Part shown: positions 18,340-27,153 of the stretch, piece by piece | How positions within the stretch are numbered: position 1 is the stretch's first letter | Layout: each line of letters opens with the position of its first letter | DNA from: a bacterium | GTDB lineage: Bacteria; Elusimicrobiota; Elusimicrobia; UBA1565; UBA9628 | NCBI GenBank assembly: GCA_021806745.1 | Contig: JAJZQS010000023.1 | Coordinates: 1 to 32,539, forward strand | Length of the DNA: 32,539 nt | Direction of reading: 5' to 3' | Program-made: the position numbers and the translations under genes | The notes under the pieces: generated by a model | What the model was told of the DNA's origin: nothing | The model's input: only the letters and a program-made list of their open reading frames with translations | Databases searched by the model: none

Positions 18340-18668
18340 ATCTCTTCGGAGCGGCTGAAGTCCATCCCCGAGAGGTCCATCTCCAGAAAACGCTGGGCGG
18401 CCTCGGGGCCGAACTGCCGCTGGATGTAGACCGCCAGAGAGCGCAGCGACTCCAGGGTCTTGAGGTTGAATTGGTCCGGGATCGACACGCCCATCAACTC
18501 GTGCAGCGTGGCCAGGGCGTCGAGGGCCTCGATCGAGTCCAGGCCGATTTGCGCGATCAGGTTCTTCTCGGGATCGATTTTGACGTCGTCGCCGAGCTTG
18601 AGCACCTGGGCGATGAAGGAGGCGAGCTTGCGCTCAAGGGCGTCGCGCACGGCGTCCGCGTCGGTCAT
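18336..18668 (-). CDS. Acyl carrier protein
   Basis: 110 aa; 4'-phosphopantetheine site IGLDSIEALDALATL; SD GAGGAAGG upstream; stop overlaps dehydratase start. Confidence 0.93.
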   Translation of the reverse strand: MTDADAVRDALERKLASFIAQVLKLGDDVKIDPEKNLIAQIGLDSIEALDALATLHELMGVSIPDQFNLKTLESLRSLAVYIQRQFGPEAAQRFLEMDLSGMDFSRSEEM

Positions 18669-18805
18669 GGGCCTTCCTCAGACGGCGGTGCAGTCTAGGA
18701 CATTCGGCTCCGGTTCGTAAAGCCGCGGATAAGGCATGCGTTAGGTCGCCCGCGAACGGCCGCGGGCGCTTCCGTTGCTTAGCTTGATTACATCGGAGGA
18801 GACCA

Positions 18806-19615
18806 ATGAAAAACAAGCTTGCATGGGTATCCGTGACGTTTGTCGTTTTCGCGCTCGCGTCCGCCGTCCGGGCCGACGACGCTCCACCCTCGACCGCCGC
18901 CCAGATTCGAAAAATGGACAAAGGCCCTGATTCGATCGATGTATCGAATTATCCGCCGGAGCAGCAGGAAAACTACAAGGTGTTCGCTTCGAAATGTTCG
19001 CAGTGCCACACGCTGGCGCGGGCCATAAACTCCCCGTACGTTTCCCGGGAGGAGTGGTCCGCCTACGTCGCGAAGATGTCGCAGAAGAAGGGTTCGGGCC
19101 TACGCGGCGACAGCGCGCGAGTGGAGAAACTCCGGAGGGATATCATCAGCTTCTTGGCCTACGATTCCTCGGTCCGCAAGAAAGACATCGCGGGACCGCG
19201 CACGATCGACGTGTCGAATTACCCGCCGGAGCAGCAGGCCAATTATCTCGTGTTCGCCGCCAAATGCTCGAAATGCCACTCCCTGGCCAGGCCGATCAAC
19301 GCGCAGTATGCCCTGCCGGAAGAATGGACGGCCTACGTCGACAAAATGGCCAAGAAAAAGGGCTCGGGGCTCATGGGCGACAGCGCGGAGATGAAGAAAA
19401 CCCGCGAGCAGATACTGAGCTTCCTGATCTACGATTCCTCGGTCCGCAAGAAAGCCCTCATCGAGCGTAAAACCGCGGCGAAGTCCCGTTATTTGGGAGC
19501 GTTCAAGCCGATGCTTTCCAGGAACGCGTCCTCGTTGGGCGCGCGGCCGAGGAAAGCCTTCAGCGAGTCCATCTCGTCGCGCGAGGAGCCGCGTTCCAGG
19601 ATTTCGGCGCGGTAG
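18806..19615 (+). CDS. Exported dihaem cytochrome c-like protein with two tandem domains
   Basis: Signal peptide MKNKLAWVSVTFVVFALASAVRA; CSQCH and CSKCH haem motifs in 90-aa repeats; strong SD GGAGGAG. Confidence 0.88.
   Translation: MKNKLAWVSVTFVVFALASAVRADDAPPSTAAQIRKMDKGPDSIDVSNYPPEQQENYKVFASKCSQCHTLARAINSPYVSREEWSAYVAKMSQKKGSGLRGDSARVEKLRRDIISFLAYDSSVRKKDIAGPRTIDVSNYPPEQQANYLVFAAKCSKCHSLARPINAQYALPEEWTAYVDKMAKKKGSGLMGDSAEMKKTREQILSFLIYDSSVRKKALIERKTAAKSRYLGAFKPMLSRNASSLGARPRKAFSESISSREEPRSRISAR
18935..19450 (+). repeat. Intragenic tandem duplication, 270 bp (90 aa) period
   Basis: IDVSNYPPEQQxNYxVFAxKCSxCHxLARxIN...EEWxAYVxKM...KKGSGLxGDSA...YDSSVRKK occurs twice; matching points 18941 and 19211. 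Confidence 0.9.
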
Positions 19616-21516
19616 CGGCGGCCGACTTCCGGGTTCAGCAGACCCTTGGCCTTGAACACGCTGAACATGTCTTGCGCGTACACTTTCGACCACAGGTAGC
19701 CGTAGTAGCCGGCGTCGTAGCCGCCCATCAGGTGGCCGAAGCTGGCTTCCGGGTGGGTGCCGGGAGTCATCGGAATCAGGCTGACCGCCTCCATCACGCG
19801 CGCGTACTGCTTCGTGGTGTCCGACGGCGGGCGGCGGGAGTGGTAGTCCATGTCGACGATGCCGAACAGCAGTTGGCGCAAGTTGACCAGCGCCACGTCG
19901 GCGTTCTTGGCCGCGATCATCTTGTCGAGCAGGTCCTGGGGCAGCTTCTTGGAATGGTCCTTGTAGTAGCCCGACAGCGACTGCAAGACCACGGGGTCCC
20001 AAACCCAGTTCTCGAGCATCTGAGACGGCGCCTCCACGAAGTCGCGCGCGACGTTGGAGCCCGAAAAGCGGCCGTACTTGGTCTTGCTGAGCGTCTGGTG
20101 CATGATGTGGCCGAACTCGTGGAAAATCGTCTCGACTTCCTCGTGGTCGAGCAGCGACGGGCGGTCGGCCGAGGGCTTGTCGAGGTTGGCCACGATGGCC
20201 GACACGGGCTTGCGCACGGAGCCGTCGGCCAGGCGGCGCTCGGTGATGAGGCTGAAGGCGGCCGCGTGCGAGTACTTGCCCGGGCGCGGGAACAGGTCCA
20301 TGTAGAAGTAGCCGATCGGCGCTCCGCCGGAGGCGTCAGTGATCTCGTAGAGCTTGACGTCGGGATGCCAGACCGAGGCGTGGTCGATCCGGCGGAAATG
20401 CAGACCCAGCATCCTCTGGTAGACGCCCAGCATCTGCTCGACGACGAGGTCGGCCGGGAAGTACTCGCGCACGCGCTCCTCGTCGACCTGGTACTTGGCC
20501 TTGTGCAGGAGGTCGTCGTAGTAGCGCCAGTCCCAGGCGTGGATGACTCCGTCCGAGGCGCGTCCCTCCATCGCGCGCTTGAAGGCGCGCAGCACCTCAA
20601 GCTCTTCTCTGCCCCCGGGCGTGAGGCGACCTCGCAGCCGGGCCAGGAAGGCGTTGACGGTCTCGGGGGTCTTGGCCATGTTCGGTTCGATGGCGAACTG
20701 CGCGTGGGAGCGGTAGCCGAGCAGGCGCGCGGCCTTCAGGCGCAGGGCCAGCGCCTCTTTGAAAATCGGCAGGTTCTTGGCGGCGGCGCGGTCGTCGAAA
20801 GCGGTTTCAAGACGCCGACGCGCGTCGGGGTTGGTCGCGTTCTGCATGAACGGGAAATAGGTGGGATAATCGACGCCCACTTTGTACAGGTCTCCGATCT
20901 TGGGGAGTTTGGCGACGAAGTCATCGGGCAGGCCGGCGAGGTCGGCGCTGGACATCAGCACGAACGATGAATCCTCGGCGATGTTCTTGCCGAAGTCGGC
21001 CTCGAGCTTGGCGATGCGCTCGCGAAGGTCCCGGACCTCTTTGCGCGTGGCGTCGGGCAGGCCGAAGCCGGAACGCTTGAAGTCGAGCAGCGTCTTGTCG
21101 AGCAGGCGCGCATCCTCGCCGGCCAGCGGCTCCTTTTTGGCGGCGTAGGCGACCACGGCCTTGTCGAGATCCTCGCGGCTGTAGACGTCGACGTCGAACT
21201 GGGAAATCTCCACGTCGCAGGCGTTGGCGGCATCGCGCACGGCCGCGGAGGTGGAGACCTGCTCCAGGAACACGTCGGGAGCGGCGTCGTCGGAAAGTTC
21301 GAACATCGCGCGGTCGAGCGCGGCCACGGTGTTGTCGAAAGTCCGCTGCGCGTCGGGGACGGCGGCGATCTTGGCCAACTCGGCCTTGGCGGCGTCCACG
21401 GCGGCGCGGCAATGAGCGGTCAATTGTCGGGGACCGCGATCGAAGACGAGCGCCGGGTCGGGAGTGAAGGCGGCCAAAGACGGAGAGGCCAGAAGGGCGG
21501 CGGCGAAGAAGATCAT
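19489..21516 (-). CDS. M3-family zinc oligopeptidase with signal peptide
   Basis: 675 aa; VETIFHEFGHIMHQ (HExxH), MIFFAAALLASPSLAA leader; TAGGAT 6 nt before ATG. Confidence 0.92.
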   Translation of the reverse strand: MIFFAAALLASPSLAAFTPDPALVFDRGPRQLTAHCRAAVDAAKAELAKIAAVPDAQRTFDNTVAALDRAMFELSDDAAPDVFLEQVSTSAAVRDAANACDVEISQFDVDVYSREDLDKAVVAYAAKKEPLAGEDARLLDKTLLDFKRSGFGLPDATRKEVRDLRERIAKLEADFGKNIAEDSSFVLMSSADLAGLPDDFVAKLPKIGDLYKVGVDYPTYFPFMQNATNPDARRRLETAFDDRAAAKNLPIFKEALALRLKAARLLGYRSHAQFAIEPNMAKTPETVNAFLARLRGRLTPGGREELEVLRAFKRAMEGRASDGVIHAWDWRYYDDLLHKAKYQVDEERVREYFPADLVVEQMLGVYQRMLGLHFRRIDHASVWHPDVKLYEITDASGGAPIGYFYMDLFPRPGKYSHAAAFSLITERRLADGSVRKPVSAIVANLDKPSADRPSLLDHEEVETIFHEFGHIMHQTLSKTKYGRFSGSNVARDFVEAPSQMLENWVWDPVVLQSLSGYYKDHSKKLPQDLLDKMIAAKNADVALVNLRQLLFGIVDMDYHSRRPPSDTTKQYARVMEAVSLIPMTPGTHPEASFGHLMGGYDAGYYGYLWSKVYAQDMFSVFKAKGLLNPEVGRRYRAEILERGSSRDEMDSLKAFLGRAPNEDAFLESIGLNAPK

Positions 21517-21546
21517 GGGCCTATCCTAGCACAGGGCGGCGCGGGC

Positions 21547-22362
21547 CTATTGGGAGATCGTCAGGCGGCCGCCGTTGAGCGTTACGACGATCTGGTTGCC
21601 GCCCAGGTTCACGCTCGCCGGAACTCCTGGGCGCAGCGCGGACTCGGCCAGGGGCCAGGCCTTCGACGACAGGCCGTTTTCCTGCACGAACAGGAAGCCG
21701 CGGGCGGTCGTCAATCCCGCGCCGTTGGAGGCGGCCGTGCGGCCGTAGAACAGCCAGTACTCGGTGCCGTCGTTGGTGTCGAAGACGGAGGCCTTGGCGC
21801 GGACGTCGTCGAGCAGTTGGCCGGTGCTCATGGAATAGCTTTGGCCCGCGGAGCCGTTGATCGGCGACATGTAGAAGGTGCTGCCGCGCACCGGATTGAA
21901 GATGTCGACCGAGACGCTCATGTTGTAGACCGACTGGGCGTCCACTTGCGCGTTCACGCCGTTGCCGGTCAAGTCGCTTGGGCGGCCGATGCGCGCAAGC
22001 CGCGTCACTCCTCCGCGGGTGAAGGAGAAAAAGAAATCCTTGAAGCCGGCGTCGGTGGCCAGGCCCATGTCTTGCGTGGCGACGCCGAACTGCCCCGTGA
22101 GCACGTGGAGATTGCGGTCGAGCAACGGCGCCAAATTCACGCTGGCCAAAACGCTCTCGACGCGCATCGGCGAGACCGGCTGCGGCTCAAGCGCGGGCTG
22201 AAGCATGTTCTGCGCGTCGCGAAGGTCCCGCGCCGCCTGAGCCTGGGCCGCGATCGCGGCTTCGGAGCCGCGCAGGTCTGCGGTGTTTGCCGCGGAGAAG
22301 GTCTGCGCGGCGGCGGAGGAGGCCAAAAGGCAGGCGAGCATGCGGGGGAGGGGAGAGTTCAT
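21547..22362 (-). CDS. Secreted protein of unknown function
   Basis: 271 aa, signal-like MNSPLPRMLACLLASSAAAQT; TATAAT 6 nt before ATG. Confidence 0.7.
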   Translation of the reverse strand: MNSPLPRMLACLLASSAAAQTFSAANTADLRGSEAAIAAQAQAARDLRDAQNMLQPALEPQPVSPMRVESVLASVNLAPLLDRNLHVLTGQFGVATQDMGLATDAGFKDFFFSFTRGGVTRLARIGRPSDLTGNGVNAQVDAQSVYNMSVSVDIFNPVRGSTFYMSPINGSAGQSYSMSTGQLLDDVRAKASVFDTNDGTEYWLFYGRTAASNGAGLTTARGFLFVQENGLSSKAWPLAESALRPGVPASVNLGGNQIVVTLNGGRLTISQ

Positions 22363-22427
22363 GTTGACATTATAATTTCGCGCGCCCCCCTCGGGGAAGC
22401 GGAAAATGGCGCGAGGAGTCGTGAATT

Positions 22428-22856
22428 TTAGGGGGTGTCCGCGGGCGGCGCCGAGCCGTCGGGCTGCTGGAGCAGGCGAGGCGTGTTGCCCGGGATGTCC
22501 ACGGACTTGGGCTTGCCGCCGTCGATGGCGCGCCGTTGCGCCGCCAAGGAGCGCGCCATGTCGCGAGTGCGCCTCAGTCCCTCGTCGTAGGTCAGCGGCT
22601 GGGGTTCGTCCTCGGAGGCCAGGTGAGTGACCGGCATCAAGTGTTTGATGCCCAGCGCGGCGCTTTGCTGGCGAAGGTAGTCGGCCTGCATCTCGTTGGT
22701 GAACCCGGGCGTCCCCTTGTCGGATGGGAGCGTGATCGTCGTGCTGGAGGGCGCCGGCGCGGACAGTCCGGGCGGGGTCGGCGAACCGACGGGCGCGGGC
22801 GCGCGGCGGCAGGCGGCCGCGGCCAGAGCGAGGGCGGCGAGTACGCTAGCCCGCAC
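22428..22856 (-). CDS. Putative lipoprotein
   Basis: 142 aa; lipobox-like ALALAAAAC near N-terminus; start overlaps 3' end of coaD. Confidence 0.68.
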   Translation of the reverse strand: MRASVLAALALAAAACRRAPAPVGSPTPPGLSAPAPSSTTITLPSDKGTPGFTNEMQADYLRQQSAALGIKHLMPVTHLASEDEPQPLTYDEGLRRTRDMARSLAAQRRAIDGGKPKSVDIPGNTPRLLQQPDGSAPPADTP

Positions 22857-23331
22857 GGAATTTGAGCTTAAGCCGGCGCGAGACGAAGGGCGTCACGAAC
22901 GCGTCGGTGTCGGCGCCCAGGCGCGCGACCTCGCGCACCATCGACGAGGCCAAATAGGTGTGCTGGTCGTCGGGCATCAGGAAGACGGTCTCGACGTCCT
23001 TGTTGAGCCTTCTATTGAAGGAGGCGAGTTGGAACTCGTAGTCCATGTCCGAGACCACGCGCAGGCCGCGGATGAGCACGCGCGCCTTCTTGCGCTTTAA
23101 ATAGTCGACGAGCAGGCCGGTGAAGGTGTCGGCGTCCGCGTTCGGAAGGCCGCGGATGGCGTCTTCCACCATCTCGATGCGCTCGGACACGGAAAACGAG
23201 TGCCTCTTGGAGGCGTTGTTGGACACCGCGACGATCACGTGGTCGAAGATGCGCGCCGCGCGCTGGACGATGTCCAGATGTCCGCGCGTCAACGGATCAA
23301 AGCTTCCCGGGTAGACCGCGATTCGGCTCAT
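22846..23331 (-). CDS. coaD: Phosphopantetheine adenylyltransferase
   Basis: 161 aa; YPGSFDPLTRGHLDIV, RGLRVVSDMDYEFQLASFNR, SSMVREVA. Confidence 0.96.
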   Translation of the reverse strand: MSRIAVYPGSFDPLTRGHLDIVQRAARIFDHVIVAVSNNASKRHSFSVSERIEMVEDAIRGLPNADADTFTGLLVDYLKRKKARVLIRGLRVVSDMDYEFQLASFNRRLNKDVETVFLMPDDQHTYLASSMVREVARLGADTDAFVTPFVSRRLKLKFRAG

Positions 23332-23337
23332 CGCCGG

Positions 23338-23366
23338 AGTTTAACAGGCGCCGCCCGCCTTGTCAA
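23338..23366 (-). promoter_or_regulatory. coaD promoter: TTGACA (23366-23361), 17 bp, TAAACT (23343-23338), predicted leaderless
   Basis: Exact -35 consensus, 17 bp spacer, -10 ends 6 nt before ATG at 23331. Confidence 0.78.
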
Positions 23367-23437
23367 ACGCGACAACAAATCCGAAACAGTGGAGCGCCAT
23401 ACTGTCTGCAAGACCGCAGCACGGGAGTGAAACGAGG

Positions 23438-23617
23438 ATGAACATGATGATCGCCGCCGTCGGAGTGGACCTGGCGCCGGGGGGATTGGGCGGCGACGCC
23501 GGGGCGGCGCTTCTGGGCGCGGGGCTGCTGATCGGGGCGGTCCTGCTGTGCGCGGCCGCGCTTTGCTGCGCGCGCGCCGACCGTCAGGACAGCCAGCGAG
23601 CCGCTTCGAGCGCGTAG
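23438..23617 (+). CDS. Small single-pass membrane protein (59 aa)
   Basis: [59 protein letters not shown]; one hydrophobic helix; 3' end overlaps hemB by 34 nt. Confidence 0.45.
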   Translation: MNMMIAAVGVDLAPGGLGGDAGAALLGAGLLIGAVLLCAAALCCARADRQDSQRAASSA

Positions 23618-24555
23618 TAGGTCAAGATGAAGTCGGCGCCGGCGCGCTTGATGGAGGTCAGCGCCTCCAGCGCGACTTTCCGTTCGTCGATCCAGCCGTT
23701 CTTGGCCGCGGCCTTGATCATCGCGAATTCGCCGGAGACCTGGTAGGCCGAGGTCGGCAGGCCGAAGCGCTCCTTGACCGCCTTCAGCACGTCGAGATAC
23801 GGCAGGGCGGGCTTGACCATGACCATGTCCGCGCCCTCCTCCGCGTCGAGCGCGACCTCGCGCAGCGCCTCGCGGAAATTAGCCGGGTCCATCTGGTAGC
23901 TTGAGCGGTCGCCGAACGACGGCGGGCTTTCCGCCGCCTCTCGAAACGGTCCGTAGAAGCCGGAGGCGTACTTCGCCGCGTAGGCGAGAATCGGCGTGTC
24001 GGAAAAACCCGCGGCGTCCAGCGCCCGGCGCATGACTCCGACCTGGCCGTCCATCATGCCGGAGGGAGCGACCACGTCGAAGCCCGCCCGGGCTTGGCTT
24101 ACCGCGGTCTTGGCCGCAAGCTCTAGCGTCGGGTCGTTGAGCACGCGCCCGTCCTTGACGATCCCGCAGTGGCCATGGTCGGTGTACTCGCAAAAGCACA
24201 GATCGGCGATCAGCAGCAGTCCGGGATGCTTGTTCTTGATCGCCTTGGCCGCGGTCTGCACGATCCCCCCGGGAGCGTAGGCTCCGGAGGCCTTGGCGTC
24301 CTTCTTGTCCGGGATGCCGAATAAAATCAGCGCGGGCACGCCGAGCGCGGCGGCCTCTCCGGCGGCCTTCACCGCCTCGTCGACCGAGTACTGGAAGTGC
24401 CCGGGCATCGAGGCGATCGGCCGCTTCTCGCCCCGGCCCGGCCGCACGAACAGCGGCAGCACGAAGTCGCGCGCCGAAAGCTCGGTCTCGCGCACGAGCG
24501 CGCGCAACGCGGCGCAGGAGCGCAGGCGGCGGGGACGCGTCGTCGGGAAGGTCAT
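23584..24555 (-). CDS. hemB: Delta-aminolevulinic acid dehydratase (porphobilinogen synthase)
   Basis: [51 protein letters not shown] at 24555 gives [12 protein letters not shown]. Confidence 0.96.
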   Translation of the reverse strand: MTFPTTRPRRLRSCAALRALVRETELSARDFVLPLFVRPGRGEKRPIASMPGHFQYSVDEAVKAAGEAAALGVPALILFGIPDKKDAKASGAYAPGGIVQTAAKAIKNKHPGLLLIADLCFCEYTDHGHCGIVKDGRVLNDPTLELAAKTAVSQARAGFDVVAPSGMMDGQVGVMRRALDAAGFSDTPILAYAAKYASGFYGPFREAAESPPSFGDRSSYQMDPANFREALREVALDAEEGADMVMVKPALPYLDVLKAVKERFGLPTSAYQVSGEFAMIKAAAKNGWIDERKVALEALTSIKRAGADFILTYYALEAARWLS

Positions 24556-24583
24556 CGGGCGGCATTTTACTACAATCGCCTCC

Positions 24584-26020
24584 ATGGAAATGCGAGAAGG
24601 CCTCACCTTTCACGATGTGCTGCTCGTGCCCAAGCGGTCGGCGATCTCGTCGCGGCGGGGAGTGGACACGACCGGGCGCTTTTCGCGCCGCATCTCCCTG
24701 AAAGTCCCCATCGTCTCGGCCAACATGGACACGGTCACCGAGCACCGGATGGCGGCGGCGCTGGCGCGCGCCGGGGGCCTTGGCGTCATCCACCGCTTTC
24801 TGACCGTCGCGGATGAGGCCGCGCAGGTGGCCAAGGTCAAGCGCGCCGAGTCCATCGTCATCGACGCGCCCTACACGATCGCCCCCGACGAGACCGTCGG
24901 CGCCGCCAAAGGCCTGATGCGCGAGCGCGGCGTCGGCGGCCTGCTGGTCGTCGACGCCCGGGGCGGGCTGGCGGGCATCGTCACCGAGCGCGACCTGCAG
25001 TTTCGCGACAAGCCCGGGCAGCCTCTGCGCGAGGTCATGACCACCAAGCTCGTGGTCGCGCCCCCGGACGTGAGTCAGGCCAAGGCGCGCGAGATCCTGC
25101 GCGACCGCAAGATCGAGAAGCTGCCCCTCGTCGACCGCGACGGACGCCTGCGCGGGCTCATCACCGCCAAGGACCTCAAGAACCGCCAGCGCCATCCGGA
25201 CGCATCGCTCGACGCCAGGGGTCGCCTGATGGTCGGCGCGGCCGTGGGCGTGGTCGGCGACTATCTGGAGCGCGCGGCCGCCGTTCTGGAGGCGGGCGCG
25301 GACGCGCTCGTCGTCGACGTGGCCCACGGCCACGCCGAGCACGCGATCCGGGCCGTCGAGAGCCTGCGGCGCAAATTCCCGAAGGCCGAACTCGTGGCGG
25401 GCAACGTCGCGACCTACGAGGGCGCGCGCGACCTCGCCGCGGCCGGCGCTGATGGGATCAAGGTCGGCGTGGGCCCGGGCTCGATTTGCTCGACGCGGAT
25501 CGTCTCCGGCGCGGGCGTGCCGCAGTTGACCGCGATTCTAGACTGCGCTCGCCTCACCCGCGAGAAGGGCGTGCCGATTTGCGCCGACGGCGGCCTGCGC
25601 GAGTCCGGGGATTTGGCGAAGGCGTTCGCCGCCGGGGCGTCGTCGGTCATGCTGGGCTCGCTGCTGGCCGGAGCGGAGGAAAGCCCGGGCTGGACCGTGG
25701 TGCGCGACGGCGCGCGCTGGAAAATCTACCGCGGCATGGCCTCGCTTGGCGCCACGCTCACGCGCAAGACCAAGGAGCGTCGCGACGACGAGGACCTCAA
25801 CCCCATCGAGGTGGCCGAGGTCGTGCCCGAGGGCGTCGAGTCGATGGCGCCCTATAAGGGTCCGGTGGCCGACGCGATCCACCAGCTCATCGGCGGCGTG
25901 CGCTCCGGAATGAGCTACTCGGGCGCCGCGACGCTGGCGGAGTTCTGGAAAAAAGCCGAGTTCATCCGCATCACCGCGGCCTCCTGGGCGGAATCCCGCC
26001 CGCATCACCTCGACCGCTGA
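24584..26020 (+). CDS. guaB: Inosine-5'-monophosphate dehydrogenase with CBS pair
   Basis: [50 protein letters not shown] at 24584 inside ORF 24293..26020. Confidence 0.96.
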   Translation: MEMREGLTFHDVLLVPKRSAISSRRGVDTTGRFSRRISLKVPIVSANMDTVTEHRMAAALARAGGLGVIHRFLTVADEAAQVAKVKRAESIVIDAPYTIAPDETVGAAKGLMRERGVGGLLVVDARGGLAGIVTERDLQFRDKPGQPLREVMTTKLVVAPPDVSQAKAREILRDRKIEKLPLVDRDGRLRGLITAKDLKNRQRHPDASLDARGRLMVGAAVGVVGDYLERAAAVLEAGADALVVDVAHGHAEHAIRAVESLRRKFPKAELVAGNVATYEGARDLAAAGADGIKVGVGPGSICSTRIVSGAGVPQLTAILDCARLTREKGVPICADGGLRESGDLAKAFAAGASSVMLGSLLAGAEESPGWTVVRDGARWKIYRGMASLGATLTRKTKERRDDEDLNPIEVAEVVPEGVESMAPYKGPVADAIHQLIGGVRSGMSYSGAATLAEFWKKAEFIRITAASWAESRPHHLDR

Positions 26021-26044
26021 CGCGGCGCGTCCGCCAAAGGGTTC

Positions 26045-26396
26045 AGGGACGGCCTGTACCCCGGATTCTGTCCCGGCCCTCGCGGGCCATCGGGGACCAT
26101 TTCTCTGATGCGGCCACCGGGCGACCGTCCCGGGCGTCAAGCCCGGGCGCGCGAGCCGCGCGTCTTCGCCCACTGCCTTGCTCCCGACGGGGTTTGGCTG
26201 TGCCGCGTCCCTCGCGGTCCGCGCGGTGGGCTCTTACCCCACCTTTTCACCCTTGCCCTCGCGGGCGGTGATTTTCTGTGCCACTGTCCGTCGACGGGGG
26301 ATTTGGCCCCCGCCTCCCCGCCTTTCGACGGGCGTCGCGCTCGACGGAGTCCGGAAGTTCCTCCCGCCTTTCGGCGAGCGGCCCCCCGGCCGTCCC
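26045..26396 (-). ncRNA. rnpB: RNase P RNA (bacterial class A)
   Basis: Reverse complement shows GGGAGGAACTTCCGGACTCC, GGTGAAAAGGTGGGGTAAGAGCCCACC, CAGAGAAATGG, GGGACAGAATCCGGGGTACAGGCCGTCCC; 5' and 3' ends pair. Ends approximate. Confidence 0.95.
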
Positions 26397-26403
26397 TGAA
26401 ATC

Positions 26404-27138
26404 TTAGGCCGCCGCGGCGGCCGGCTTTTCCGGCTTGTACAAGATGCGCTGGCAGGATTCGCACACCGCCAGGCTCTTGAGCTTGGCCACCTCCAAAGTC
26501 ATGCTTGGCGCCAGGTTGATTTGGCAGCCGCCGCAGTGGCCGTCGACGACCGGAACGATCGCGTCGGCCTTGCCGCGCGAGCGGATGTGGTCGTAGACGC
26601 GCAGGATCTCGGGCGGCACGGGCGTCGCTGCGGCGTCGCGCGCGGCCTGGGCCGCGGCGCGCTCGCCCTCGGCGTGAGAGAGCTCGGCGGCGAGTCTTTC
26701 CAGGTCGCTCTTGGCGAAATCCTCGATTTTCTTGAGCTCCGCGGCCAGGGCCTTTTCCTCGGCGCGGGAGCGGTCGATGTCTTCCATGAGCTGGAGAATC
26801 TCGGTTTCCACGTCCCCGGCGGCGGCCTTTTCCTTGGCGATCTCGGCTTGCAAGGCTCGGTAGGCGTCGTTGCTCTTGACCTCGTTGAGCTGCAGGCCGT
26901 GCTTGCGCGCCGCCTCTTCCTTGGAGGCGACGTCGAGCTCCTTGGACTTCTTGAGCTTCTCGAGCTCCAGCGTCTTGGCCTTGGCCGCGTCCATGCGCTT
27001 CTTCTCATTGGCCAGGTCGGACTTCACCGCCGCGACGCGCGGGGCCACCGCGTCCACGGCCTTGCGTCGGGCGTCAAGGACCTTGTCTTTTTCCTGGAGC
27101 GCGAGCAGCGCCGCGAGCGCTTCTTTGATCGTCGCCAT
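26404..27138 (-). CDS. Coiled-coil protein with C-terminal C4-type zinc ribbon (zf-RING_7-like)
   Basis: 244 aa; long coiled coil then HCGGCQINLAP...VCESCQRILY. Confidence 0.92.
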   Translation of the reverse strand: MATIKEALAALLALQEKDKVLDARRKAVDAVAPRVAAVKSDLANEKKRMDAAKAKTLELEKLKKSKELDVASKEEAARKHGLQLNEVKSNDAYRALQAEIAKEKAAAGDVETEILQLMEDIDRSRAEEKALAAELKKIEDFAKSDLERLAAELSHAEGERAAAQAARDAAATPVPPEILRVYDHIRSRGKADAIVPVVDGHCGGCQINLAPSMTLEVAKLKSLAVCESCQRILYKPEKPAAAAA

Positions 27139-27153
27139 GCCCGGGATTTTAAC

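Noticed and set aside
22846-23331. coaD as part of the ACP/FAS-like system via phosphopantetheine supply
   Set aside because: It is over 4 kb away with its own promoter and unrelated genes between; proximity is probably incidental.
24293-24583. Upstream part of ORF 24293..26020 as guaB N-terminus
   Set aside because: Antisense to hemB; IMPDH homology begins at [16 protein letters not shown] (24584).
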